A stretch of DNA of 64,000 bases, from positions 87,110-151,109 of the forward strand of contig NZ_MRCD01000010.1 of assembly GCF_001904745.1 (NCBI RefSeq), read 5' to 3'. The notes beneath the pieces were generated by a model. That model saw only the letters and a program-made list of their open reading frames with translations. It was not told the origin of the DNA and made no database searches. Shown here piece by piece: positions 46,957 through 56,126 of this stretch (the first letter of the stretch is position 1; each line of letters begins with the position of its first letter). This stretch comes from Calothrix sp. HK-06. GTDB taxonomy: Bacteria > Cyanobacteriota > Cyanobacteriia > Cyanobacteriales > Nostocaceae. The position numbers and the translations under genes are program-made.

Positions 46957-47005
46957 AAAATTATGACAAAGCCATTAATTGGTCTATGTCATGAATTTTG
47001 GGGTG
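46952..47005 (+). ncRNA. Long imperfect hairpin joined to element D
   Basis: CACCAAAAATTATGACA at the start pairs with TGTCATGAATTTTGGGGTG at the end with small bulges, around CCATTAATTGG. A tRNA-like part followed by a long stem is the general plan of YrlA-type Y RNAs, so D plus this stem could be one RNA. Boundary and strand are inferred. Confidence 0.4.
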
Positions 47006-47085
47006 TTGATATTCTCTTACTCTCCCTAGGCGAGTGTACTCTGTATGTCTGTGATAAAGAGAATAATGTAGGTCAGGCGAGAAAC

Positions 47086-47334
47086 CTAGCCTACGGGTTT
47101 ACTACCTAGCTTCCATGAGCGTCCTTGACAGTGAACGTAGCTGTCTTTAACTTCAACGCCGAAAATTTGCGCTCCTAGTTCAAGTGCTTCTTTTCTTTCT
47201 TCTTCTGTTAAGTAACTGTTGTCTACCGGGCGCCGTGGGTCTCCACCTGCGTTTAGATATCGGGAGCGGGCTTGGGCAAAAAGTTCATTTAATCTTTGAT
47301 ATTGTTGCTTTTGCTTTTGTGTTGGTTCTTTCAT
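47086..47334 (-). CDS. Small hypothetical protein
   Basis: 82 residues from ATG 47334: basic and helical start (KEPTQKQKQQYQRLNELFAQ), middle YLNAGGDPRRPVDNSYLTEE, ending YVHCQGRSWKLGSKPVG. The ATG overlaps the TGA of the gene before it (ATGA), which supports this start over the GTG at 47349 and shows coupled translation. No family recognised. Confidence 0.65.
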   Translation of the reverse strand: MKEPTQKQKQQYQRLNELFAQARSRYLNAGGDPRRPVDNSYLTEEERKEALELGAQIFGVEVKDSYVHCQGRSWKLGSKPVG

Positions 47335-47516
47335 ATGTCTGATGCCCACGAAGTTGGAATTATTTCCCCATCTTGTAGAACAAGTGCTATTGGTAAAATA
47401 GAACTAAGAGTACTAATAAGATAAAATCCTCTCTCTTCATCATAAAGCATACCCTCTAGTAACTCCAATGTTTCGAGCGCGTTCAGTACTAGATATTGAG
47501 CTTCTGTTGGCTCCAT
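47331..47516 (-). CDS. Small hypothetical protein, first of a coupled pair
   Basis: 61 residues, acidic: MEPTEAQYLVLNALETLELL, then EGMLYDEERGFYLISTLSSI and LQDGEIIPTSWASDI. Its stop overlaps the next start by 4 bases. The pair has the size of a toxin-antitoxin or small regulatory module, but nothing in either sequence proves that. Confidence 0.6.
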   Translation of the reverse strand: MEPTEAQYLVLNALETLELLEGMLYDEERGFYLISTLSSILPIALVLQDGEIIPTSWASDI

Positions 47517-47657
47517 GTGATGTCAAATTTTGTGTAGATGAACTTTCAAAATTCTACAGGAATAAATACACTTTGAACTAATGTACTATTTGACACTAGG
47601 GAGTCTATTTTTTGCTTATATAATTCAGTACAGGAAACAGTACAAGTCGAAATAATA

Positions 47658-47723
47658 AGAAACCGGGTTTCTTGGTGATAACTTGTCATAAAAACGACTA
47701 TTTTGCTTAGAAACCCAGTTTCT
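47658..47723. repeat. Paired AGAAACC repeat, 51-bp spacing
   Basis: AGAAACCGGGTTTCT (47658-47672) and AGAAACCCAGTTTCT (47709-47723) around TTGTCATAAAAACGAC. Third good copy of the 67-bp unit. Single arms also occur at 31561-31573. Confidence 0.8.
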
Positions 47724-47942
47724 ATTCAGTATTCTAATGTATTTAATAATACAAGTAAAGATTTTTTTCACATTTTTGCCTATAATTTTGCCATGTTTAT
47801 CTTTTGGCAAAAGTGTGGCTTTGGTTGTTGTTTGCTGGAAATTTTTCTGGCAAAACTACCTTGTATACAAATATGTATCGCACTTTTTGCCAAGATGATA
47901 TTATTTCCCAACTCGCAAAATAATTACTGGGTAATAATCGGC

Positions 47943-48839
47943 ATGAGTGAAAAAACAATTGAAAGCTACGGGAAGGGTTTTCTCGTTTTGCTTTTGCCCA
48001 TCTCTTTTCTGGTTGTTTTCCTGGTTTCTACCTGGCGTATTTGGCTGGGTCTGATTTTGCTGATAACGAGTATTAATCTTTGGCAACGCTACCAATGGGA
48101 TAAGTGGTGCGAGGGAGTTAATCCTATGTTCCATCAGCTAATTCAGCAAAACCAGGGTAGTGTTACTCCTATGGATTTAGCTGTTAGGGGTAATTTTTCT
48201 GGAGACAAGGCTAAACGCTTTCTTGATACGAAAGCTTCTGAATTCGGTGCCAGTGTTCTCAATACTAACGATGGCAAACAAGTTTACTACTTTATGACTG
48301 CTAATATTCTTGGCAGCATATTTGATAGCAGCGAACCTGTTAAGCAAGAGCCAAGAAAAAGCTCGACTACTGCAATGCCTCTTTTAGCGGCGCCAACGAC
48401 AACGCCGTTCATAATTGAGGAAAAACAACCTGCGTTAGTAGTAGCAGAAACATCAACAGCAACACCTCAAGTCAAAGAAGCTGAATTAATACAAGCTGAA
48501 GTACCCGAAACAGATAATAAAGAAACTGAAGTACAACAAGCAGAAGTTAAGCACGCTCTTTCACAAGATGATGAATTGCTACAAGCTGAATTACCACAAG
48601 CTGAAGTAAAAGAACCAGAACAAGTTCATGAGCAAGTAACAAAAACACTAGCGCAACAGTTAGTGTTTGGTTCATTGATTCAATCTGAACTTGCTAAAAG
48701 GTTAAGCGTATACTCCAGTACAGTCTTTAAACGGCGTGATGACCCAGATTTTCCTGAATGGAGTCGTAACCGCGACCCAGATGGTATCGCATGGAGGTAT
48801 GACCGCAAAGCTAGGGAGTTTTTCCCAATTGAGAAATAG
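47943..48839 (+). CDS. Membrane-anchored hypothetical protein with QAE-rich linker
   Basis: 298 residues from ATG 47943; the frame is open further upstream but that part covers a repeat and is unlikely to be translated. Two hydrophobic segments (about 13-32, 35-50), a cytosolic domain with MDLAVRGNFSGDKAKRFLDT resembling a winged helix (about 78-125), a Glu/Gln/Ala/Val-rich linker (150-235) with repeats of QAEV, and a C-terminal helix-turn-helix-like LIQSELAKRLSVYSSTVFKR. Cyanobacterial unknown; DNA contact at the membrane is a guess. Confidence 0.65.
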   Translation: MSEKTIESYGKGFLVLLLPISFLVVFLVSTWRIWLGLILLITSINLWQRYQWDKWCEGVNPMFHQLIQQNQGSVTPMDLAVRGNFSGDKAKRFLDTKASEFGASVLNTNDGKQVYYFMTANILGSIFDSSEPVKQEPRKSSTTAMPLLAAPTTTPFIIEEKQPALVVAETSTATPQVKEAELIQAEVPETDNKETEVQQAEVKHALSQDDELLQAELPQAEVKEPEQVHEQVTKTLAQQLVFGSLIQSELAKRLSVYSSTVFKRRDDPDFPEWSRNRDPDGIAWRYDRKAREFFPIEK

Positions 48840-48952
48840 TGTGGAAGTGTGGGAGTGTGGGAGTGTGGAGAAGTGGAAGTGTGGGAATGTGTCTATTTCT
48901 CACTCTCTCACCCTCTCACCCTCTCACCCTCTCACCTTCTCACCCTCTCCTC
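48839..48952. repeat. Two short tandem repeats back to back
   Basis: GTGGGAGTGTGGGAGTGTGG-type repeats (48840-48891), then CTCTCACC repeated about five times (48901-48950). The second run overlaps the 3' end of pyrD. It is a slippage-prone spacer between convergent genes. Confidence 0.75.
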
Positions 48953-50079
48953 TCTATTCCTATTGCTTCACTTATCGAAGTCAATCCTCGTTGTTCGAGT
49001 AACACAAGCAAACCTTCAAGAATACGGCGTATCATCCAAGGCCCCTCATATATCCAACCTGTATAAATTTGGACTAGGCAGGCGCCTGCGGTGATTTTTT
49101 CCCATGCATCTGCGGCTGTAAATATTCCACCTACGCCGATAATTGGTATTCGCCCTTGAGAATGTTTGTAAATGTAACGAATTATTTCTGTTGAACGGTC
49201 GCGTACTGGCGCCCCACTAATTCCACCAGCTTCTTCTTGAGGTGATTTCCCTGTTGCTATAAATTGCGTTTTTAAGTTATCGCGACGAATTGTGGTATTT
49301 GTAGCTATGATTCCCGCTAATTTATAATTAAGCGCTAATTGGATAATGTCAGATATTGCCTCCCATTCTAAATCTGGCGCTATCTTGACAAATATCGGTT
49401 TTTGTGATATAAAATTTTCTTGACTTAATGCTTCCAAGATAGAAGAAAGCATAGCAGCATCTTGAAGCGCACGTAATCCAGGTGTATTAGGCGAAGAAAC
49501 GTTAACGACAAAATAATCACCGCAATCTTTAAGTAAGCGAAAACTATCGTGGTAATCAATAGCAGCAGTTTCAAGCGGTGTAATTTTTGATTTGCCTAGA
49601 TTAACACCAATGGGTATGGGTAAAGTTAGGTTCTTTCGTACTTTTGTTAATCTATGAGCCATATCAACTGCACCTAAATTATTGAAACCCATTCGATTAA
49701 GGGCTGCATTATCTTCGGGTAAACGAAATAAGCGAGGTTTTGGGTTGCCTGGTTGGGGATGAAAAGTAACAGTCCCTAATTCGGCAAATCCAAATCCTAA
49801 GCTTCCCCATACTGGTGCGGCAACTCCATCTTTATCAAACCCAGCAGCTAAACCGACTGGGTTAGGAAAATGCAATCCAAACAGATTTTGTTCTAAACGT
49901 TTGTCAAACAGGCAAAATGATTGCCGCAAGCGTTGATTTACCCACCTTGTGCTTGGACTATAACAAATCTTACTCAGCCAATTTAAGCTACGAATCGTTG
50001 AAGAGTGTAGTTTCTCTGGGTCAGCTTTCACCGCATTGAATAATAACGGGCGAATTGCAAGTTGGTATATATCGTTCAT
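48940..50079 (-). CDS. pyrD: Dihydroorotate dehydrogenase (quinone), class 2
   Basis: 379 residues. An N-terminal helix pair for membrane/quinone contact, then the FMN barrel: [13 protein letters not shown] (about 75), [33 protein letters not shown] with the catalytic Ser, and [19 protein letters not shown] near the end. It oxidises dihydroorotate to orotate, passing electrons to plastoquinone. The last part overlaps the tandem repeats at 48901. Divergent from the GAF gene. Confidence 0.95.
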   Translation of the reverse strand: MNDIYQLAIRPLLFNAVKADPEKLHSSTIRSLNWLSKICYSPSTRWVNQRLRQSFCLFDKRLEQNLFGLHFPNPVGLAAGFDKDGVAAPVWGSLGFGFAELGTVTFHPQPGNPKPRLFRLPEDNAALNRMGFNNLGAVDMAHRLTKVRKNLTLPIPIGVNLGKSKITPLETAAIDYHDSFRLLKDCGDYFVVNVSSPNTPGLRALQDAAMLSSILEALSQENFISQKPIFVKIAPDLEWEAISDIIQLALNYKLAGIIATNTTIRRDNLKTQFIATGKSPQEEAGGISGAPVRDRSTEIIRYIYKHSQGRIPIIGVGGIFTAADAWEKITAGACLVQIYTGWIYEGPWMIRRILEGLLVLLEQRGLTSISEAIGIERRG

Positions 50080-50157
50080 TTTGATAACTATCGATAGTAT
50101 TTGGGCATCTTAAGTACAAACCAGCTATTCGTTTATTCTTACCAGACGACCGCTTCT

Positions 50158-53025
50158 ATGGGGCAGCCACAACGACCAATCGGCGCTGAACAGCATATTA
50201 TCTCTTTAGGGCGTGTCCTACAAAGCCTCCGAGAAGAAGATAATATTGATGTTCTAATTCAAATTATTATTACTTTTGTCAAAGAACAATTTGACTACAA
50301 CTTGGTATGGGTGGCGCTTTACGACCGCTTAAATCATATCGTAATTGGCAAGGGAGGATTTTTACCCGGAAATGATAATGGTTATTTAAATCAGCGATTA
50401 GTTTTAAGTCCCGGAGATTTATTAGAGCAAGTAGTTATTGAACAACGTCCTGTTGGTGTTGCTGACTTGCGGGCAGAAGCGCGTGCAGAAGTATGGCAAG
50501 AATTAGCTAAAAAGCATCAAATTCAAGGAACTATTATTTTACCTATTCGCTATAAAGACCGCTGTTTAGGTTTACTTATGCTTGGTTCAATTCGTTGGGG
50601 ATATCTTTTACCAACTGATGCTAAAGCAAGATTAATGATGGTACTAGGTGAATTAGCCGCAGCATTACACCAGTATGAACTTGACTGGCAGCAAAAACAT
50701 ACCAAGCGTCTCGAAGAACCTTTATTAAAATTGTTACAAAAATTACAAGCCTCTAATAATTTAATGCAGCGTATAGAAGCTGTAGTTAAAGCTGTACATG
50801 AATTCACGGCGCCAACTCGTACTCATATTTACTGGTATGAGCGCGAAGGTCGGTATTTTTGGCGCCGTTTTAGTAGTCACTCGAATGGCAGTACACAAAA
50901 GTATGATCAAAACCGAACTGGGATAGGTTCAATAACGGTTGAGGAGTTGAGCGACTTTTACTATGCTTTGGCAACAAATGAAATTGTCGCGATTGGAGAA
51001 GGGCGAAGTTCACTCAAAAGCCATTTTACTGCTCAGTTGATGCAACGCTTGCAGGTTCGGTCTTTATTAGCGGCGCCAATTATTTGCCAAAAAGATTTAA
51101 TTGGTTTTTTAGCTATCGAAGCGATGGAAGCACGCATATGGAAAGAAAACGATAAAAGCTTTGTTCAAGGTGCAGCAGGTTTGGTAGCGCTTGTAGCACC
51201 TGCTGAAGAAATGGAAAACACAATTGAGCAAATTCGAGGTGATGCTAATTTAACTAGTGAAGTCGCAAAAGGAATATATAGCGAACGTGATTTTGAGCAG
51301 ATTCTAAGCAACTGCGCTAAAAAAATCCTAGAAAGACTCGGTGCGATGCGATTTGTGCTTTTGTACTACAATTATGATTATAGTAAGTACGAAATTTTGT
51401 TTCAAACTCAACCCCAAAATCGGCGCCCATTTAATTTTAGCTTTGAAGGTTTGCGTGAAGTCGATTGGCTACTTTTACAGCGTTCAGATGAAGCAATTGC
51501 AATTGAAAACCTAAAAGAAGATTTACGGTTTTTTAACTGGCGTTCTTGCTTGCTCGAAGTTGGGGTTCACTCTTTAATTATAACTAACTGTCAGGGTGGA
51601 AATGCACCTGAAGCGTTAATGCTAATTACACACGAAAACAAACGAGCTTGGACAACAAGAGAAAGAGAATTAGTTCAAATTGTTGGTCAGCAAGTAGGTG
51701 TAATTACTAGGCAGTGGCAGTTATATTTTAACGGTGAGCAAAATGCTAAAATTATGCAAAGCTTCCAAGAATCGCTACGAATTTTGGAACAACTACAAGG
51801 CGCCGAAACAGAACCAAGTAATAAAAATCTAGAAATTATTTCTTTGCGCCAAATTGCTGCCGTGCTTAACAGTCCTTTAGTACTAATGCTATCTTGGGCA
51901 CCTAACTCACAATATGCTGAAATAATTCCTGGCTTAATTAATGACCAAGAATTCGCCGTATCGAGCGAAATTTCTGTGCCAATATTAGGCGAAGCTTTGA
52001 TACAGTGGGCTTTAGGCAGTGAAACAATGATGCTTATTAAAGTTGAAGACTTGCCCGAAGATACACGTAAATGGCTACATGGTTCAAGTATAGGTCAAAT
52101 TTTAATAGCTGCATTACGTACCGACCCAGCTTACAAACCCACAGGTGTAGTGGTGATAGGTGATAATATTGCACGTCGTTGGTCTGAGCAAAGCTTAAGT
52201 GCAGCATCCATGTTAATTAGTCAACTTGCTTGGTCACGACGTTTTCGTCAAGTATCACAAACATTACTGGAATCAAAACAAGAGTTACAGCAAATAAACT
52301 GGTATAAACACCGAAGATTTGAGGATAACCAGCGTACAGCAAGCTCTTTGATTAGCCAAATTAAAGCGTTAGGTGTTCCGAATAACGAATTTACTCAAGT
52401 GCGCTATCAGCAAATTTTACGCCAGTTAGAAAGTACTTATTCATCAGTAACTAGCTTGCTTGAAGAGGAGCAATGGCAGTTACAGTTTAGCAAGGGTAAA
52501 ATGCCTATTGCGAGCTTATTAAAACGTTCACTAGTACGAGTCGATAAATGGCTCAAAGAGAAAAAATTATGGGTGGGAGTACATGGTTTAGGGCAAAATA
52601 CAGTTGATAGCACAGGTAATACAGAACTAACATTAGGAAAAACGAACTCAAGCTTATCGCAATACTCGCTAATTGTTTTTGGTGATGTTGCTAAAATAGA
52701 ATTAATAATAAATGAAATTTTAATAGCTGCTGTCGAACGTTCTGTACCTGGAGGAAGAATAGACTTTTGGTGTCGGCGCCTGGAAGATAATTCGTTGGAG
52801 CTTTCGATTACCGATAATGGTATTATTAATGCTCAATTACTGGCAGAATTATATCAAGATAGTTCAAAAGATGTACTTGTATCTTCTTATATAGATAATT
52901 ATCCGGGTTTACACTTGTTTATTAGTCAAAATTTGATAAGGCAAATGGGAGGGGAATTAAATTTTTACCAGTTACCTGATGGTCGCGTTGTTAGTAGGTT
53001 ATTGCTGGCGTTGGCTGTAAAATAA
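50158..53025 (+). CDS. Multi-GAF sensor protein with degenerate histidine-kinase end
   Basis: 955 residues from ATG 50158. At least three GAF-like regions (about 15-180, 205-365, 375-550), a further region around 575-705, a helix with WYKHRRFED, and a HATPase-like end with IINEILIAAVERS in place of the N box, ITDNGI as G1 and LHLFISQNLIRQMGG as G2. A canonical phospho-accepting H-E/D-x-R-T-P box was not found. No signal peptide. Possible light, redox or ligand sensing; output unclear. Confidence 0.8.
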   Translation: MGQPQRPIGAEQHIISLGRVLQSLREEDNIDVLIQIIITFVKEQFDYNLVWVALYDRLNHIVIGKGGFLPGNDNGYLNQRLVLSPGDLLEQVVIEQRPVGVADLRAEARAEVWQELAKKHQIQGTIILPIRYKDRCLGLLMLGSIRWGYLLPTDAKARLMMVLGELAAALHQYELDWQQKHTKRLEEPLLKLLQKLQASNNLMQRIEAVVKAVHEFTAPTRTHIYWYEREGRYFWRRFSSHSNGSTQKYDQNRTGIGSITVEELSDFYYALATNEIVAIGEGRSSLKSHFTAQLMQRLQVRSLLAAPIICQKDLIGFLAIEAMEARIWKENDKSFVQGAAGLVALVAPAEEMENTIEQIRGDANLTSEVAKGIYSERDFEQILSNCAKKILERLGAMRFVLLYYNYDYSKYEILFQTQPQNRRPFNFSFEGLREVDWLLLQRSDEAIAIENLKEDLRFFNWRSCLLEVGVHSLIITNCQGGNAPEALMLITHENKRAWTTRERELVQIVGQQVGVITRQWQLYFNGEQNAKIMQSFQESLRILEQLQGAETEPSNKNLEIISLRQIAAVLNSPLVLMLSWAPNSQYAEIIPGLINDQEFAVSSEISVPILGEALIQWALGSETMMLIKVEDLPEDTRKWLHGSSIGQILIAALRTDPAYKPTGVVVIGDNIARRWSEQSLSAASMLISQLAWSRRFRQVSQTLLESKQELQQINWYKHRRFEDNQRTASSLISQIKALGVPNNEFTQVRYQQILRQLESTYSSVTSLLEEEQWQLQFSKGKMPIASLLKRSLVRVDKWLKEKKLWVGVHGLGQNTVDSTGNTELTLGKTNSSLSQYSLIVFGDVAKIELIINEILIAAVERSVPGGRIDFWCRRLEDNSLELSITDNGIINAQLLAELYQDSSKDVLVSSYIDNYPGLHLFISQNLIRQMGGELNFYQLPDGRVVSRLLLALAVK

Positions 53026-53027
53026 TT

Positions 53028-53060
53028 ATAGGGGACGGGGCAAGAGAAAGCCCATCCCAC
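53028..53060. terminator. Hairpin between convergent genes
   Basis: GGGACGGGGC pairs with GCCCATCCC in the 48-bp gap between the GAF gene and the peroxidase gene. It could stop both transcripts; no long U-run. Confidence 0.4.
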
Positions 53061-53073
53061 TCTTATGGTTAAT

Positions 53074-54561
53074 TTATTTGGTTAGATGTAGTAAGGCTTC
53101 GATTGATGGTTGGAAGAAATATTCTCCTCCTGTTGTTGTGACAAAGTGCTTTATTGATAGCGAGTGAACTGGACAACCACCACCTTTGCCTGGAAGCGGT
53201 AATTTAAATGAACCTTCTGGACTTTGAGCCATTATTGGGTCTTCTCCGTCACCTGGTTGAGGAAAGTTAACGTTATTTACCCAAAGTTTTTGTACGAACT
53301 CGAACTGTCTTTCAATATCGCTTTGGTAGCCAAGGAATAATAAACCTCGGTCTTCGGTATTGGGATAATAGTTAGCTAGTTCGGGACGATATGAAGAACC
53401 AAATGGTATTCCACGTCGAAGCATACGATGAGTTTGGGTATCGCTTTCTCTGTCGTTACCCCCTTGATCGCGTGGGTAGGTTTTACGAATATGGGCTGCG
53501 CGCGGTACGATTTTACCTTCTTCGTCTTCACCAAACTCAAAATTGTTTATGTTGTCGTCTTTAAGAAGTGATTTGTCGCGTAAACCTGGGTCGTGTTGGG
53601 AAGGTGTAAATTCTTTGGGTTGTTTTTCTGTACGCTCTAAAGGCGCCCCACTTGCGTAACGACCGACCATTTTGGCGCCCATTAAGTCTTTGGATATACC
53701 TAGTTTGGCTGCCATGTGTTCGACAAATTTCTGGAATGCCGACACATCTTGACGTAAACGCCGGAAAACTAAATATGAACCATCTATAGTCCAAGTTGGT
53801 CCAGATTGACTATTTTCACCTGGGTCTGGGTTGGGACCGTCATGGTCTGGTTTCGCTTGCGGTATTTGAGTTGGATATCCTAGTACAAATTCACCAGCAT
53901 GTAGTAAATCTTGTCCAGGAATACCTTGGTCTTGATTATCTGGATTTTGAGGTGTTGTAAAATTACGAATACCTGGTTGAGAAATTCCATCTCTAAAGCC
54001 AAAATGTTCGTGTCCTGGTTGGTCGGCTCTATCCATACCGTCTTGGGCAAACGCAATTTTAATGCTTTGATAACTTTCTAGTATTGTGGTGTGCCGCATT
54101 ATGTACTTGCGGAGTTCAATCGGGGAATCAGAGGCGAAAATTAATAAAGCATGAATTTCTTTTGAGCCAAGTTCGGCTATCCAGTGTTCGGGGTCACTGG
54201 TGCCAACATCACCAATTTCAGTGGCACGCGCTTTCATTCCGGCTTTAAAAGCTTCGGGAAAACTATCTAGGTCTTGACCTAATACACCAAGTGCCTCGAA
54301 ACCACTGTGAGTAAATGCAACATTCATCCATGTTGATGATACTGTTCCCAATTCTCCACGGCGCCGTTTATTAACCAATTTAAATAAGTTCTTGAAAGCT
54401 TGTACTTCTTCAACTGTTGCTACTTCAGGAATAATATCCGTTAACCATCTACGTGCTTCTTCGGTATCAGTAAATGTCAAAAATAAAAAAGATTGAAAGT
54501 CTTTGTTAAAACCAGTAAGAATATTACCTTGAATATTGGCTAAGTTGATTTGATATGTCAT
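53074..54561 (-). CDS. DyP-type heme peroxidase
   Basis: 495 residues. The GxxDG motif is in HFGFRDGISQPG (about 190), giving the distal Asp; the proximal heme His is in AAHIRKTYPRDQ (about 358). GIPFGSSYRPE and GLLFLGYQSDIERQFEFVQK follow the family. DyPs use H2O2 to oxidise dyes, phenols and other substrates. No Tat signal is seen, so it is probably cytosolic or carried in a compartment; no encapsulin gene is near. Its start is 124 bp from the divergent DUF2256 gene. Confidence 0.93.
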   Translation of the reverse strand: MTYQINLANIQGNILTGFNKDFQSFLFLTFTDTEEARRWLTDIIPEVATVEEVQAFKNLFKLVNKRRRGELGTVSSTWMNVAFTHSGFEALGVLGQDLDSFPEAFKAGMKARATEIGDVGTSDPEHWIAELGSKEIHALLIFASDSPIELRKYIMRHTTILESYQSIKIAFAQDGMDRADQPGHEHFGFRDGISQPGIRNFTTPQNPDNQDQGIPGQDLLHAGEFVLGYPTQIPQAKPDHDGPNPDPGENSQSGPTWTIDGSYLVFRRLRQDVSAFQKFVEHMAAKLGISKDLMGAKMVGRYASGAPLERTEKQPKEFTPSQHDPGLRDKSLLKDDNINNFEFGEDEEGKIVPRAAHIRKTYPRDQGGNDRESDTQTHRMLRRGIPFGSSYRPELANYYPNTEDRGLLFLGYQSDIERQFEFVQKLWVNNVNFPQPGDGEDPIMAQSPEGSFKLPLPGKGGGCPVHSLSIKHFVTTTGGEYFFQPSIEALLHLTK

Positions 54562-54685
54562 AAGACTATTACGATTATTTGTTAATCGGTAATAGATGTA
54601 GGCAAATTTAACTTATGCAGATTGGGAAAAGTATATAATATGGTTCCACCCTTGATAAATCTCAACATTATTCTGTAAAGCATTT

Positions 54686-54850
54686 ATGGCACGCGCTCGT
54701 TCTAAGTCTGACCTGCCAACAAAAATATGTCCGGTTTGTGGACTTCCGTTTACTTGGCGCAAAAAATGGGAAAAGAACTGGGACGAAGTAAAATATTGCT
54801 CTGAAAGATGCCGTCGTCGGCGTTCGCAAGCTAAAACTGAAGATTCATGA
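54686..54850 (+). CDS. DUF2256 small zinc-ribbon protein
   Basis: 54 residues: [20 protein letters not shown], then [38 protein letters not shown] and YCSERC are the two halves of a zinc ribbon and the order is that of DUF2256. Likely nucleic-acid binding from its charge, but function is not known. It lies 22 bp before the asparaginase gene, probably co-transcribed. Confidence 0.9.
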   Translation: MARARSKSDLPTKICPVCGLPFTWRKKWEKNWDEVKYCSERCRRRRSQAKTEDS

Positions 54851-54872
54851 CAAAATATACGGAGTTACACAG

Positions 54873-55814
54873 GTGCGACCTAAATTAATTATTCATGGTG
54901 GGGCAGGTAGTTCGCTTAAAGGTAAAGGTGGCGTTGAAGTAGTACGCCAGTCGCTATATAAAGTGTTAGAAGAGGTTTATGCAATACTAGTATCTGGCGC
55001 TTCGGCGGCAGAAGCTGTAGTACATGGTTGCCAATTGTTGGAAGATGACCCACGTTTTAATGCTGGGACTGGTTCTGTACTGCAATCTGACGGGCAAATT
55101 CGCATGAGCGCTTCCCTAATGGACGGCGCCTCTCAAAGTTTTAGTGGTGTAATTAATGTTACACGGATACAGAATCCAATTAATTTAGCGCATTTTCTCC
55201 AGTCATCTCCCGACCGAGTACTATCAGATTTTGGTGCTTCGGAGTTAACACGAGAGTTGCAGGTACCTAGTTATAATCCGCTTACAGATTTACGTTTAGA
55301 AGAATGGCTGCAAGAACGTCAGGATAATTTCAAAAAGACGATGGCTGGGGTGGTAGCAGAAAAAGAATTAGTTGAAAGTGGTGCTGGTAGAGGCACGATT
55401 GGTGTTGTTGCTTTTGACACTTCTTGTAGAATTGCCGCTGGCACTTCTACTGGTGGAAAAGGGTTTGAGCGTATTGGTCGTGTTAGTGATTCTGCTATGC
55501 CTGCTGGCAATTATGCTACTCAGTATGCTGGTGTTAGCTGTACGGGTATTGGTGAACATATTCTGGATGAATGCTTGGCGCCACGTATAGTGGTGCGGGT
55601 TACAGATGGAATGTCTTTGCTTGAAGCAATGCAGCGTTCGTTTGACGAGGCAAAAAAAAATGAGCGTGATTTTGGCGCCATTGCGATTGATGCTAAGGGG
55701 ACGATTGCATGGGGTAAGACTAGCGAAGTCCTTTTGGCTGCTTATCACAATGGCGAAAAGATGAACGATACTTTGGAACTGCCTGATGACCCACAAGTAG
55801 GGAGTGCTGAGTAA
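54873..55814 (+). CDS. iaaA: Isoaspartyl peptidase / L-asparaginase (plant type)
   Basis: 313 residues from a GTG with GGAG 8 bases before it. Ntn hydrolase: HGGAGSS near the start, GTGSVLQSDGQIRMSASLMD near 68, and autocleavage before Thr in GAGRGTIGVVAFD (about 173), giving alpha and beta chains. It removes isoaspartyl residues from peptides and hydrolyses asparagine. Similar enzymes degrade aspartyl dipeptides from cyanophycin in nitrogen reserve use. It follows a DUF2256 gene. Confidence 0.93.
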   Translation: MRPKLIIHGGAGSSLKGKGGVEVVRQSLYKVLEEVYAILVSGASAAEAVVHGCQLLEDDPRFNAGTGSVLQSDGQIRMSASLMDGASQSFSGVINVTRIQNPINLAHFLQSSPDRVLSDFGASELTRELQVPSYNPLTDLRLEEWLQERQDNFKKTMAGVVAEKELVESGAGRGTIGVVAFDTSCRIAAGTSTGGKGFERIGRVSDSAMPAGNYATQYAGVSCTGIGEHILDECLAPRIVVRVTDGMSLLEAMQRSFDEAKKNERDFGAIAIDAKGTIAWGKTSEVLLAAYHNGEKMNDTLELPDDPQVGSAE

Positions 55815-55823
55815 TGAGTGCCT

Positions 55824-56107
55824 TGTCATGCTGAACGTAGTGAGTCCACTTGGCGTTGAAGCAGCCCTTTAGGCGGGTTTCCCGCCGTAGGGGACTGCTG
55901 AACCCGAAGGGTGTCGGTTTGGGTCCCCGCAGTCGCACGCCACTCCCCGATGACGCGGGGAACCCCCGCACGCAAGTTCTCTCCGCACAGCGCTGCTCTC
56001 CGCCAAAGTGATGAACCCGAAGGGTGAAGCATCTTATAACATTCCAACTTTTAAGAGATTCTAGCCTGCGGCAAATGCTCCGCATTACGCTACGCTCAGA
56101 ATGACAG
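55824..56107. mobile_element. MITE-like GC-rich element with short inverted ends
   Basis: TGTCATGCTGA at the left and TCAGAATGACA at the right are inverted repeats (10 of 11). The interior is clearly richer in G+C than the rest of the window and full of hairpins (GGCGGG-TTT-CCCGCC; CCCGAAGGGTG twice). No gene. A piece with the same right end lies at 44225-44283, so the family is dispersed. Possibly a non-autonomous transposable repeat. Confidence 0.55.
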
Positions 56108-56126
56108 TTTATACCTTTTCTAACTT

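Noticed and set aside
48901..48950. CTCTCACC repeats considered as a CRISPR-like array
   Set aside because: Units are adjacent with no unique spacers; a simple tandem repeat.
55368..55829. 153-codon minus-strand ORF opposite the asparaginase gene
   Set aside because: Antisense shadow with Ser/Thr/Ile-rich nonsense composition.
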